A stretch of DNA of 64,000 nucleotides from Gordonia sediminis. GTDB lineage: Bacteria; Actinomycetota; Actinomycetes; Mycobacteriales; Mycobacteriaceae. Both the position numbers and the translations under genes were made by a program. The DNA is taken from NCBI GenBank assembly GCA_004193205.1, contig RZUM01000002.1, positions 496,001 to 560,000 on the forward strand, in the 5' to 3' direction. Under the pieces are notes generated by a model that was not told where the DNA came from, did not search any database, and saw only the letters and a list, made by a program, of their open reading frames with translations. Below, one piece after another: positions 8,452-16,608 of the stretch (within the stretch, counting starts at the first letter, position 1; every line of letters starts with the position of its first letter).

Positions 8452-9246
8452 ATGAGCGAATTCGGCGACATCACCTACGAGGTCGACAACGGACTGGCAT
8501 GGATCACCATCAACCGGCCCGAGCGCTACAACGCGTTCCGCGCGCAGACCGTCGACGAGCTCATCCTCGCGTTCAAGCGCGCCTGGGCAAGCTCAGAGGT
8601 CGGCGTCGTGTGCCTGACCGGTGCCGGCGACAAGGCGTTCTGCGCCGGTGGCGATCAGAAGCAGCGCATGGAGACCGGTGACTACGGCCCGTCGCAGAGC
8701 GGCCTGTTCGAGGTCGAATCCCTGCACCGCGTCATCCGCGACAACCCCAAACCGGTCATCGCCGCGGTCAACGGCCTGGCGATCGGCGGCGGCCACGTGC
8801 TGCACGTGCTGTGCGACCTCACCATCGCCGCCGACACCGCGCAGTTCGGACAGAACGGGCCGCGCGTCGGATCGTTCGACGCCGGTCTCGGCTCGGGCTA
8901 CCTCGCACGGGTCGTCGGCGAGAAGCGGGCGCGCGAGATCTGGTTCATGCTGCGCCGGCTCTCGGCCGAGGAGGCACTCGACTGGGGCCTGGTGAACAAG
9001 GTCGTTCCGGCCGCCGAACTACGCAACGAGGTACGGGCCTGGGCCGACCAGATGCTCGACTTCTCCCCCACCGCGCTCAAGGTGCTCAAGCAGTCGCTGA
9101 ACACCGACACCGAGCACTTCGTGAGTGTCGGCCAGATGGCCTACTCGACTCTCGAGATCTTCGGCGAAACCCCCGAGGCGCGTGAGGGCATCACCGCGTT
9201 CAACGAGAAGCGCAAGCCGGACTTCACTCCGTACCGGGGTAAGTGA
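8452..9246 (+). CDS. badI: BadI-like 2-ketocyclohexanecarboxyl-CoA hydrolase (ring opening)
   Basis: A 264-residue crotonase-family enzyme of the MenB/BadI branch. BadI hydrolytically opens 2-ketocyclohexane-1-carboxyl-CoA to pimelyl-CoA. Diagnostic segments are AWITINRPERYNAF, TGAGDKAFCAGGD, GPRVGSFDAGLGSGYLARVV and VVGEKRAREIWFM; the GPRVGSFD...REIW signature separates MenB/BadI from ordinary hydratases. MenB is disfavoured because no menaquinone genes are nearby and the next genes are an acyl-CoA dehydrogenase and a reductase. I start at ATG 8452, since the in-frame extension to 8359 covers the operator. The stop is followed one base later by the GTG of the next gene. The ring substituents of the true substrate are unknown. 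Confidence 0.75.
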   Translation: MSEFGDITYEVDNGLAWITINRPERYNAFRAQTVDELILAFKRAWASSEVGVVCLTGAGDKAFCAGGDQKQRMETGDYGPSQSGLFEVESLHRVIRDNPKPVIAAVNGLAIGGGHVLHVLCDLTIAADTAQFGQNGPRVGSFDAGLGSGYLARVVGEKRAREIWFMLRRLSAEEALDWGLVNKVVPAAELRNEVRAWADQMLDFSPTALKVLKQSLNTDTEHFVSVGQMAYSTLEIFGETPEAREGITAFNEKRKPDFTPYRGK

Positions 9247-9247
9247 C

Positions 9248-10384
9248 GTGCAGTTCTCACCAGAGCAGCGGGAATTCGCGGCGGCGATCCGAGAGTATTG
9301 CCGCCGCGAACTCGCGACCGTCGCACAGCGTGACGCCCTCACCGAGGGCGGCACGCTCGCCAACAGCCCACAGGTCCTCACCGACATGGCCCGCAACGGC
9401 TGGCTCGGCGTATCGTTGCCCGAGGAATATGGCGGTGGCGGAGCAGGTTTCGTCGACGAATGCATCTTCCTCGAGGAAACCGCCCGCGGTCTTGCACCGA
9501 TCACCGGATACTCGACCGGATTGACTGCCGCCCAGACCTATCTGCGCTGGGGCACCGATCAGCAGAAGAAGACGATCGTCACCAATATGGTGGCCGGGCG
9601 GCTCGAGGCGATCGCGCTCAGCGAACCCGGCGCAGGATCGGACCTGGCCGGATTGCGGGTCACCGCCCGCCGCGACGGCGACCGCTACCTCCTCAACGGG
9701 CAGAAGACCTGGATCTCGGCCGCTCACGTGGCCGAGCACATCCTGGTGCTCGCACGGGAGGATTCGAGCGGTTCGAAACACCAGGGCATGACGCTCTTGA
9801 TGGTCCCGACATCCGCACCTGGACTGACGATCCGCGGTATCGAGACGATGGAACCCCGTACCTGCAACGACGTGTTCTTCACCGACGTCGAGGTTCCCGC
9901 ATCGGCCGTCGTCGGAACCCCGTGCAACGCCTGGAAACAGCTCATGCGTGGCCTGGCCATCGAACGCATGATCATCGCGGCCATGAGCATGGGCGCAGCA
10001 CGTCGAGCGCTCGACGACGTCATCGCCTACGCGAAGGAACGGGAACAGTTCGGGCAACCGATCGCTTCCTTCCAGGCGCTGCGGCATCGGATCGCCGACC
10101 TCGCCACCGACATCGAGATGGCGCGCGTCTTCGTCTACGACGTCGCCGCCAAGATCGATGCCGGAATGGAAGACGAACTTTCCCTGGAGAGTTCGATGGC
10201 GAAGATGCGGTGCACCGAGGTGGCCAAGAACACCACACTCGAGGCGATGCAGATGATGGGCGGCTACGGCTACGCCCGCGAATACGGCATGGAAGGTCAG
10301 GTCCGTCGTGCCCTCGCACCGCCGATCTATGGCGGTACCAACGAAATCCAACGCGAGATCATCGCGAAGAGCATCGGTCTCTGA
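9248..10384 (+). CDS. Acyl-CoA dehydrogenase
   Basis: A 378-residue FAD-dependent acyl-CoA dehydrogenase that introduces an alpha,beta double bond and passes electrons to ETF. It has the FAD/substrate block ALSEPGAGSD, the block REQFGQPIASFQ and the C-terminal catalytic base in YGGTNEIQRE (Glu in NEIQ). The GTG at 9248 follows the BadI-like stop by one base, so the genes form an operon. In the cyclohexanecarboxylate pathway an enzyme of this family makes cyclohex-1-ene-carboxyl-CoA; it could equally act on the ring-opened pimelyl-CoA product. The sequence does not decide between them. Confidence 0.85.
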   Translation: MQFSPEQREFAAAIREYCRRELATVAQRDALTEGGTLANSPQVLTDMARNGWLGVSLPEEYGGGGAGFVDECIFLEETARGLAPITGYSTGLTAAQTYLRWGTDQQKKTIVTNMVAGRLEAIALSEPGAGSDLAGLRVTARRDGDRYLLNGQKTWISAAHVAEHILVLAREDSSGSKHQGMTLLMVPTSAPGLTIRGIETMEPRTCNDVFFTDVEVPASAVVGTPCNAWKQLMRGLAIERMIIAAMSMGAARRALDDVIAYAKEREQFGQPIASFQALRHRIADLATDIEMARVFVYDVAAKIDAGMEDELSLESSMAKMRCTEVAKNTTLEAMQMMGGYGYAREYGMEGQVRRALAPPIYGGTNEIQREIIAKSIGL

Positions 10385-10405
10385 GACCCCGACGACAGGC
10401 AACTG

Positions 10406-11302
10406 ATGAGCGATCCGACCTTCTCACCGAAACTCCTCGCCAACAAACGAATTCTCATCACCGGCGGTGGTACTGGGCTGGGACGGGGTGTGGCCCGACA
10501 TCTCGTCGAGCACGGAGCCGAGGTGCACCTGTGGGGCCGCCGTGAGGCAGTGCTCGCCGAGGCCGCGGCCGAGGCGTCCGAATCACGTCCCGGTTCGGTG
10601 CACTTTCATACCGTCGACGTCCGCGACTACGGCAATGTCGATCAGACGATGGGCGTCATCTGGGCTGAGCACGGCCCGCTGACCGGTGTCGTCAACAACG
10701 CCGCCGCCAACTTCATCGCACAGACCAAGGACCTCAGTCCCCGCGCGTTCTCGGCGATCACCAGCACCGTGATGAACGGTTCGTTTCACACCGCCCACGC
10801 CGCGGGCAAACGCTGGATCGCGGACGAACTCCCGGGCAGCATCCTGTCCACGCTCACCACGTGGGTGTGGACAGGATCGGCGTTCGTCGTCCCGTCGGCG
10901 ATGGCCAAGGCGGCGGTGCACTCGATGACGATGTCGCTGGCCGTCGAATGGGCCAAGTACAACATCCGCGTCAATGCCGTTGCCCCCGGACCGATTCCGA
11001 CCGACTACGCGTGGGAGATGCTCAACCCCACCGACAAGAGTTCCGTCGGCGCCACGCAGACCGATCAGATCCCGGCGGGGCGCGCCGGCACGATCGAGGA
11101 ACTCGCCAACCTCACGATGTTCCTGCTCTCCGACGCCTGCGACTACCTCACAGGACAGACCATCGCGATGGACGGTGGCCAGATGCTTGCCGGGCCGGGA
11201 ACTTTCGCGGGTTTGACCAGCCTGTCCGATGCGGATTGGCAGCAGATCAAGGAGTCCAGCAAGGCGGCGTCGGAGTCGAGCAAGTCGCAACGGAGCGTGT
11301 AG
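10406..11302 (+). CDS. DECR-like SDR, probable 2,4-dienoyl-CoA reductase
   Basis: A 298-residue short-chain dehydrogenase with Rossmann motif TGGGTGLGRG, NNAAANF and a C-terminal block GRAGTIEELANL. The usual YxxxK tyrosine is replaced by serine (VPSAMAK). That is normal in the mitochondrial/peroxisomal 2,4-dienoyl-CoA reductase family, whose segments VPSASAK, EWGKYGMRFN and GTVEELANL it closely resembles. It would reduce 2,4-dienoyl-CoA intermediates with NADPH during beta-oxidation of unsaturated products. It is the last gene of the BadI-like operon, 21 bp after the acyl-CoA dehydrogenase, and is followed by a hairpin terminator. Confidence 0.78.
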   Translation: MSDPTFSPKLLANKRILITGGGTGLGRGVARHLVEHGAEVHLWGRREAVLAEAAAEASESRPGSVHFHTVDVRDYGNVDQTMGVIWAEHGPLTGVVNNAAANFIAQTKDLSPRAFSAITSTVMNGSFHTAHAAGKRWIADELPGSILSTLTTWVWTGSAFVVPSAMAKAAVHSMTMSLAVEWAKYNIRVNAVAPGPIPTDYAWEMLNPTDKSSVGATQTDQIPAGRAGTIEELANLTMFLLSDACDYLTGQTIAMDGGQMLAGPGTFAGLTSLSDADWQQIKESSKAASESSKSQRSV

Positions 11303-11324
11303 AGCACGCGATGTGAGACACGCT

Positions 11325-11356
11325 GAAGGGGCACATCCGGACGGATGTGCCCCTTC
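11325..11356. terminator. Hairpin terminator
   Basis: A 14-bp perfect stem (11325-11338 with 11343-11356, loop GGAC) lies between the convergent DECR-like and mycofactocin-type SDR genes. Outer pairs are A-T rich, but there is no long T-run. Confidence 0.75.
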
Positions 11357-11378
11357 GCCTGCCTTGACGTCGGGCCCC

Positions 11379-12209
11379 TCAGACCAGCATGTTTCCCGCA
11401 TCGACAGGCAACGTCACGCCGGTGATGTACCGCGCTTCATCCGACGCGAGGAACAGCACCGCGTTGGAGATGTCGACTGCCTCCACCCATGGGATGGGGA
11501 GGAGAACGACAGCCTCCGACGCTGCGGCGAACTCTTCCTTGGTGGCGCCCTCCTTTCCTGCGAACAGGTCGTAGACCCCTTGATTCTGAATCATCGCGGT
11601 ATCGACCTGGGTCGGATGGACACTGTTGACCCGGATGCTTTCCGGGCCCAACTCCATGGCCAGCGTGCGCATGAGTCCGACCACGCCATGCTTCGCCGAT
11701 ACGTAATGGCCGGCGCTGGCGTAGCCACGTAGCCCGGCTTCCGAACTCGTCAGCACGATCGACCCACCACGACCGCCCGCCCTGATGTGCGGGATCGCTG
11801 CCTTCGTTGTGTGCCATACGCCTTTGAGGTTGATGTCGATCATGTCGTCCCATTCCTGCTCGGTCAGATCGACCGCAGCGCCGAAGGACGCAATACCTGC
11901 GTTGGCGGCGACGATGTCGAGCCGGCCGAGTTGACTGACACCCTCGTCGACCGCGGCCTTGAGCGCGTCGAAATCGCGGACGTCGGCTTCGGCGGTCACG
12001 ATGCGCCGGTCGAGCGCCTCGACCTGCTTGGCGGTTTCGGCGAGATCTTCTGGTGTGGCCATCGGGTACGGCACCGTCTCGACCTGATGCGCAATGTCGA
12101 CGGCGATGATGTCCGCGCCCTCTTGAGCGAGTCGAATCGCGTGGCTGCGGCCCTGACCACGCGCTGCTCCCGTGATGAAGGCGACTTTGCCTTCAAGACG
12201 TCCCGTCAT
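11379..12209 (-). CDS. Mycofactocin-type SDR family oxidoreductase
   Basis: A 276-residue short-chain dehydrogenase with Rossmann motif GAARGQGRSHA, which is the signature of the mycofactocin-coupled SDR group whose NAD stays bound and is recycled by mycofactocin. Catalytic Ser-Tyr-Lys are visible in SSEAG and YVSAK. Such enzymes oxidise secondary or allylic alcohols, which would suit an alicyclic or terpenoid alcohol here (inference). Start ATG 12209 is chosen for the AAGGAA upstream; the frame extends to 12248 without a better start. It is convergent with the DECR-like gene, and a 179-bp gap separates it from the Fic gene. Confidence 0.8.
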   Translation of the reverse strand: MTGRLEGKVAFITGAARGQGRSHAIRLAQEGADIIAVDIAHQVETVPYPMATPEDLAETAKQVEALDRRIVTAEADVRDFDALKAAVDEGVSQLGRLDIVAANAGIASFGAAVDLTEQEWDDMIDINLKGVWHTTKAAIPHIRAGGRGGSIVLTSSEAGLRGYASAGHYVSAKHGVVGLMRTLAMELGPESIRVNSVHPTQVDTAMIQNQGVYDLFAGKEGATKEEFAAASEAVVLLPIPWVEAVDISNAVLFLASDEARYITGVTLPVDAGNMLV

Positions 12210-12388
12210 TTGCGGTTCCTTCTTCCTGCCTCGTTTGGTCGTCACCACACGCGCGCTCGCGGCACCCGTGCCGTGTCCGTTTCACGCTAACTCGATGCGG
12301 TGAGTAAAACTGCGATACAGGATGATTCAGCCGAGAAGGACCGCCATGGCCGCCGACGACGTCGATCGTCCTGTCGATGCGCAACGCG

Positions 12389-13510
12389 TCAGTCGATCTC
12401 CCGACGCGACAGGATCTCGAGCAACGCACGGTTGATGAACAAGCGATCGCGACCGACCTTGACGTCGTCGAGAAGACCAGCCGCTGAGAGTGCCGTGAGC
12501 CAGCTGGTAGCCGTGGGACGCGACACGTCGCAGCGTTCAACCACCACGGAGATCCGGCAATACGGTTGCTCGAAGAGAACGTTCAGTAGTTCGATGTCCG
12601 AGCCGCCCCGCGTTACCTCACGTGCCCGGTGAGCAAATGAGTGCTGCAAGTCCCTGATTGCCAGTATCTTTCGTAGCGCCGACTCTGATGCAAGCTCGAC
12701 CCCTTGCAGCATGTACAGAACCCAATCGTGCCAGGCGCCGCGTTCCGTGACCGCCAAGAGCCGGCGGTAGTAGTCATCCTTGGTCTCGATGATGTATCGG
12801 GAGAGGTACAGGATCGGCGAGCGAAGCAGTCCGGCTTCGCTGAGCATGAGGACGTTGAGGATTCGTCCGGTCCGCCCGTTGCCGTCAGCGAACGGGTGGA
12901 TCGCTTCGAACTGATAGTGGGCGACCGCCATCCGGATCAACGGGTCAAGCCCGTCGTCGGCGTGGATGAAATGCTCCCAGTCGGCCAGCTTCTCGGTAAT
13001 CACCTCGACACCTTCGGGCGGGCTGTAGGTGACCACCCCGGTGACGGGGTGAGCGAGTCGGGTACCGGGCAGATCGCGGATACGCATGTCGCGACCCTTG
13101 ATGGTGCTACAAATGCTCACCGCCGTCGCCACAGTCAGTGGCCGGTGTGCGGTCGCGTCGAATCCAACGCGCAGTGCGGTGCGATAGCGCAAGGCCTCGC
13201 GCGTTGCCGAATCCGCCGAGTCATCGTGGTCGAGAAAGCGAAACAAGTCGTCGGTGGTGGTGACGATGTTCTCGATTTCCGAGCTGGCTTGTGCCTCGAT
13301 CAACGGAATGGTGTTGATCATGACGGTCGGGTTGGGAATGGATACGGCGGCCAGGTCGAGTCGGGCCAACGACCGGTTCGCGGCAATCGCCGCCTTGAGC
13401 ACGGCACTCGACTCCAGGTGGGACGGCTGCGGAGGTTTGGGCAACGCGTTGTATGGTTCCTCCGGATTCCAAGTGACCACAATGCGCAGCATCGCAGCCG
13501 CAAGGGTCAT
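12389..13510 (-). CDS. Fic family AMPylase with internal inhibitory motif and C-terminal winged helix
   Basis: A 373-residue Fic protein. The catalytic motif HPFADGNGRTGR is complete (residues 205-216), so nucleotidyl transfer to a protein hydroxyl is expected. An (S/T)xxxE(G/N)-type inhibitory motif, SSEIEN, precedes it (residues 76-81), placing it in the self-inhibited class II. The C-terminal approximately 80 residues (ISVVVERCDVSRPTATSWL) look like a winged helix, as in many stand-alone bacterial Fic proteins. ATG at 13510 is the likely start; ATG 13492 is an alternative. Two inverted repeats lie directly upstream (13511-13539 and 13552-13569). It is unrelated to the metabolic genes around it. 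Confidence 0.82.
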   Translation of the reverse strand: MTLAAAMLRIVVTWNPEEPYNALPKPPQPSHLESSAVLKAAIAANRSLARLDLAAVSIPNPTVMINTIPLIEAQASSEIENIVTTTDDLFRFLDHDDSADSATREALRYRTALRVGFDATAHRPLTVATAVSICSTIKGRDMRIRDLPGTRLAHPVTGVVTYSPPEGVEVITEKLADWEHFIHADDGLDPLIRMAVAHYQFEAIHPFADGNGRTGRILNVLMLSEAGLLRSPILYLSRYIIETKDDYYRRLLAVTERGAWHDWVLYMLQGVELASESALRKILAIRDLQHSFAHRAREVTRGGSDIELLNVLFEQPYCRISVVVERCDVSRPTATSWLTALSAAGLLDDVKVGRDRLFINRALLEILSRREID

Positions 13511-13539
13511 ATGTAAAGTTTTCGGGGATTTCTTTACAT
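13511..13539. promoter_or_regulatory. Inverted repeat abutting the fic start
   Basis: ATGTAAAG (13511-13518) and CTTTACAT (13532-13539) form an 8-bp perfect inverted repeat with a 13-nt spacer, directly against the fic start codon. A second repeat, GTGCAA-N6-TTGCAC, follows at 13552-13569. These are likely operator sites, possibly for autoregulation by the Fic winged-helix domain (inference). Confidence 0.5.
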
Positions 13540-13644
13540 GTCGGTGACGACGTGCAAAGTTTCTTGCACATCCGGGGCGCGACACAGCCGAAGATGTCAG
13601 GCCCACACCCACCGAGTGGCGCGCCGGCAATGAACCTGCGCCGA

Positions 13645-14673
13645 TCACGCAGACGGCACGTAGCTGTACGAACGGCTCCGCGTCAACGCGAACTCGAAAA
13701 TGCCCGTTCCCTGTTGCCCGTCACACGTGAAGGCGCAGAGCCGGTCGGTGAGCGCTGAGTCGAGGGTGCTCGGATTGATCGATCCATCGAGCGGGTATCG
13801 ATCGGACTCGACGTGATCGATGCCGAGTTGGGTGCCGTGGTGGCCACCGTAGCCGGCGCCGGCCATGTAGCCGCCCCGTGCGCGCGCATCGGCATTCACC
13901 CGATACGACTGCCCGGATTCGGTGCCCACGATGACGATCCCCTCGACGAGATCACGATGGCCGTCGAAGGTGAGGGCGTGCCGGACGTCGGTGATCGGGT
14001 CGACGAGGCCGCTCGCATGCATCACCGCACCCTCCAGGAGCATCCGCTGGTGGTCGCGGGTTTCCACGAGCAGAAATCCGATCGAATACTCCGCGAACTG
14101 CGCCTGATACCAGATGTGCAGACCTTGGCCGCCCGACATCGTGCGAACGCCCCGTGAACGATCCCGCTGGCCGCACCAGCCCTCGACCGACTGCGTGACA
14201 CCGTCGATGGTGAGCGTGCCGGCGTATCGGCCGGGCTGAAACAGATGATCAAACGACGTGGGGGTGGCCGAATCGTTGGAAACCGACACGGTGCCGAACC
14301 ACGGCGGCGTCTCGGCCCGCCACGTCACGTCGAACTCCAGGCCGATCTCGTTGGGGTCCAACCGCAGTCGCCATTCGGCGTTGGGTTCGATCAGTTCGAA
14401 CCGGAACGGCCCTGTGCCGTCCCGGTCGGTTGCGCTGAGCACGCTCGCGAACCGCAGGTTCCGCTGCTCGTGCTCGGTGCTGACGAGTACGTACCCGTCG
14501 ACGGTGTCCTTGAGCGGATAGATCCCGAAACCCATGATCACCGAGGGGGCGGCCCCCTGGGGCGGATGCAGGTTGAACATGAATCGATCGAAGAAACCGG
14601 CAGGCAACCCCGTCGCCTCGGGCCCCACGAGGGGATCGTGGAAAGTCGAAGTGCCCTCGGATGCGATCGTCAT
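13645..14673 (-). CDS. DUF7064/7065-like (hydroxyneurosporene-synthase-type fold) protein
   Basis: A 342-residue protein with no transmembrane segments or signal peptide. The segments LFQPGRYAG, SVEGWCGQRDRSRGVR and HIWYQAQF resemble actinobacterial DUF7064/DUF7065 proteins related to CrtC/AttH-like lipocalin-fold enzymes. Function is not known. The ATG at 14673 has a strong AAGGAGA six bases upstream; the frame upstream of it runs into the kinase gene. It lies 37 bp after the APH-type kinase on the same strand. A second protein that appears to be of the same family occurs next to a second APH-type kinase at 19.8-22 kb, so the pairing is recurrent. Confidence 0.6.
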   Translation of the reverse strand: MTIASEGTSTFHDPLVGPEATGLPAGFFDRFMFNLHPPQGAAPSVIMGFGIYPLKDTVDGYVLVSTEHEQRNLRFASVLSATDRDGTGPFRFELIEPNAEWRLRLDPNEIGLEFDVTWRAETPPWFGTVSVSNDSATPTSFDHLFQPGRYAGTLTIDGVTQSVEGWCGQRDRSRGVRTMSGGQGLHIWYQAQFAEYSIGFLLVETRDHQRMLLEGAVMHASGLVDPITDVRHALTFDGHRDLVEGIVIVGTESGQSYRVNADARARGGYMAGAGYGGHHGTQLGIDHVESDRYPLDGSINPSTLDSALTDRLCAFTCDGQQGTGIFEFALTRSRSYSYVPSA

Positions 14674-14710
14674 CGGTTCTCCTTGTTGTCGTTGATCTGT
14701 CGCCGAGTTA

Positions 14711-15763
14711 TCAACGATGAGCGGTACTGGCAGCAACGAGGCCGGCGGCGCGACGCGCATCGGCCAGGAAGCTCTGCACGAGGCCCGGGTCGGCGTAGTA
14801 GGGATCGCCGATGCCGTCGAGCACGCGTCGGCGGCTGTATTCGTAGAGCACCGCCAGTTTCCACAGCGCGAGCGTCGTGTACCAGGACAGGTTCGACAGA
14901 TCTCGCCCACTGCGTTGCGCGTAGCGGGCGCTCAATTCAGCGCGGGTCGGGTACCCGCCTTCGAGCATCGCGGTGCCCAGCCCAGCGGTCGGGTTGGGCG
15001 GGTGACCGGGTTCGGGAACGGTCGCGAGGAAGTAACCGATGTCGAGGAGCGGGTCCCCGAGAGTGCACAGTTCCCAGTCCAGGACCGCCGCGATCCGGCC
15101 AGGTTTGTCGGGCTGCAGGACGACATTTCCGATGCGGAAGTCGCAGTGCACCAGCGTCGCATCCGATTCGGCCGGGGTATTGCTCAACAGCCAGTCGTCG
15201 ATGTCGGCGAATTCCGCGGGCGCGTCACCGTTCTCGTCGGCGATCAGGCGTCGCATCCGCGCCACGTGGCGGGCGTTGAAACCCTCCGGGCGACCGAGGT
15301 CGGCCAAACCGATTGCTTGCCAGTCGACATCATGCAAGGCCACCAGGGTATCGATCAGATTGTCGCCGATCGCGCGACGCTGCTCAGGTGTGTCGAGCGG
15401 TGCCGGTGTGGCGGTTGTGACCACGGGCCCGGGCGCGAACGACATCACGTAGAGCGGGACGTCGATGACTTCGCCCTCGTCAGCGGTGGCCAGGACCTCG
15501 GGTACCGGCACGGGAGTGCCGCGGAGCGCGGCCATGATCCGGGCTTCGCGCAGCATGTCGTTGGCGCCTGGCGGAATCGGCGGCGGCGGTGGGCGGCGAA
15601 CGACGGCGGTGTCGGTGCCGTCGGTCACCAGGTAGGTCAGATTCGAATGTCCGTCCCCGATGCGGCGGGTGGTGATCGGGCCGCGAACGATGCCGCGCTC
15701 CGCGAGAAATCCCTGCAAGCTCGCGAGGTCGGCCTCGCTCCAGTCCCAGCTCACGCCGCTCAC
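14711..15763 (-). CDS. APH/ACAD10-type phosphotransferase
   Basis: A 350-residue kinase of the aminoglycoside-phosphotransferase superfamily, close to the ACAD10/11 kinase domain group. Nucleotide binding is suggested by GDGHSNLTYLV, the catalytic loop is HCDFRIGN (HxDxxxxN) and the metal-binding site is LDWELCTLGDP. Known members phosphorylate hydroxyacyl-CoA intermediates (for example 4-hydroxyacyl-CoA in levulinate use) to allow elimination. Its start overlaps the upstream crotonase stop by 4 nt, supporting a role in acyl-CoA breakdown rather than drug resistance. Exact substrate unknown. Confidence 0.78.
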   Translation of the reverse strand: MSGVSWDWSEADLASLQGFLAERGIVRGPITTRRIGDGHSNLTYLVTDGTDTAVVRRPPPPPIPPGANDMLREARIMAALRGTPVPVPEVLATADEGEVIDVPLYVMSFAPGPVVTTATPAPLDTPEQRRAIGDNLIDTLVALHDVDWQAIGLADLGRPEGFNARHVARMRRLIADENGDAPAEFADIDDWLLSNTPAESDATLVHCDFRIGNVVLQPDKPGRIAAVLDWELCTLGDPLLDIGYFLATVPEPGHPPNPTAGLGTAMLEGGYPTRAELSARYAQRSGRDLSNLSWYTTLALWKLAVLYEYSRRRVLDGIGDPYYADPGLVQSFLADARRAAGLVAASTAHR

Positions 15764-16572
15764 CGTCCGGTGAACTGCGGGGCGCGCTTCTCTTTGAACG
15801 CAGCCAACGCTTCAGGCATGTCGTCGGTGCGGGTGAGCAGTGCCTGTCCGCGATTCTCGAGCTCCAAGGCGGCTTCGTACGAACCGATTTCGGCGTTGCG
15901 CTGGATCGCCCGCTTCGACATACGTACGCCGCCGGGCGAATTCTGGGCGATCATCCGGGCCATGGACATCGCCTCGTCGAGCAGGTTCTCCGACGGCACG
16001 ACGTGATTGACGAGGCCGATACGCAGCGCTTCCTCGGCGTCGACGATGCGGGCGGTGAAACCGATCTCGGCCGCCCGCGCCGGCCCGACGAGTCGGGCGA
16101 GGTTGAACGAGGTGCCCAACTCCCCCATCGACAAGCCGACCTTCACGAACGCCGCACTGAGTTTGGCGGTGGGTGCGGCCAAGCGGATGTCGGCGGCGAG
16201 CGCGAGGGCGAAACCTCCTCCGGTGGCCGGTCCGTGGATGGCTGCGATCACCGGGAATGGGAGATGCCGGATGGATTGGATGCCGCCGGTGGCGGTTTCC
16301 TGGAACTTCAGAAACTCACGAACACCCATCTCGGTGATCACCGAGATCTCGTCGAGGTCGAAGCCGGCGCAGAACGCCCGGTCACCGGTGCCGGTCAGGA
16401 TCAGGGCACGTAATCCGCTGTCCCGCAGGGCCCGTCCAGCGGCAAGGTATTCGTGGAACATCGCGACGGTCTGCGAGTTCATCCGGTCCGGCCGGTTCAT
16501 TCTCAGAATTCCAATACCGGGTTCGGCCTCGGTGAAGGTGAGGGTGTCGAGGTTCGGGAAGTCGATGGTCAT
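15760..16572 (-). CDS. Crotonase-family protein lacking both canonical hydratase glutamates
   Basis: 270 residues. It has the CoA-binding and oxyanion segments TGTGDRAFCAGFD and GPATGGGFALALAAD. The two glutamates of canonical enoyl-CoA hydratase (in GGGxELA and in FGxPE) are replaced (GGGFALA, LSAAFVK). An acidic residue in SMGELGTSF may take over. So isomerase, hydrolase or another crotonase chemistry is as likely as hydration. It is a close paralogue of the next upstream gene (shared ALELENRGQALLTR and MPEALAAFKEKR). Four-nt overlap with the kinase gene downstream. Confidence 0.75.
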   Translation of the reverse strand: MTIDFPNLDTLTFTEAEPGIGILRMNRPDRMNSQTVAMFHEYLAAGRALRDSGLRALILTGTGDRAFCAGFDLDEISVITEMGVREFLKFQETATGGIQSIRHLPFPVIAAIHGPATGGGFALALAADIRLAAPTAKLSAAFVKVGLSMGELGTSFNLARLVGPARAAEIGFTARIVDAEEALRIGLVNHVVPSENLLDEAMSMARMIAQNSPGGVRMSKRAIQRNAEIGSYEAALELENRGQALLTRTDDMPEALAAFKEKRAPQFTGR

Positions 16573-16608
16573 CTGCGCCTGCTCTGCTCGATGGTGGATT
16601 GGTGCGGC

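Noticed and set aside
8452-9246. Menaquinone enzyme MenB
   Set aside because: The signature is shared with MenB, but no men genes are nearby and the operon partners are acyl-CoA enzymes; BadI fits better, though not proven.
12231-12248. TGGTCGTCACCA as a further GntR-type operator
   Set aside because: The spacer is four bases instead of three, so it does not fit the set, and it lies next to the mycofactocin-type SDR start.
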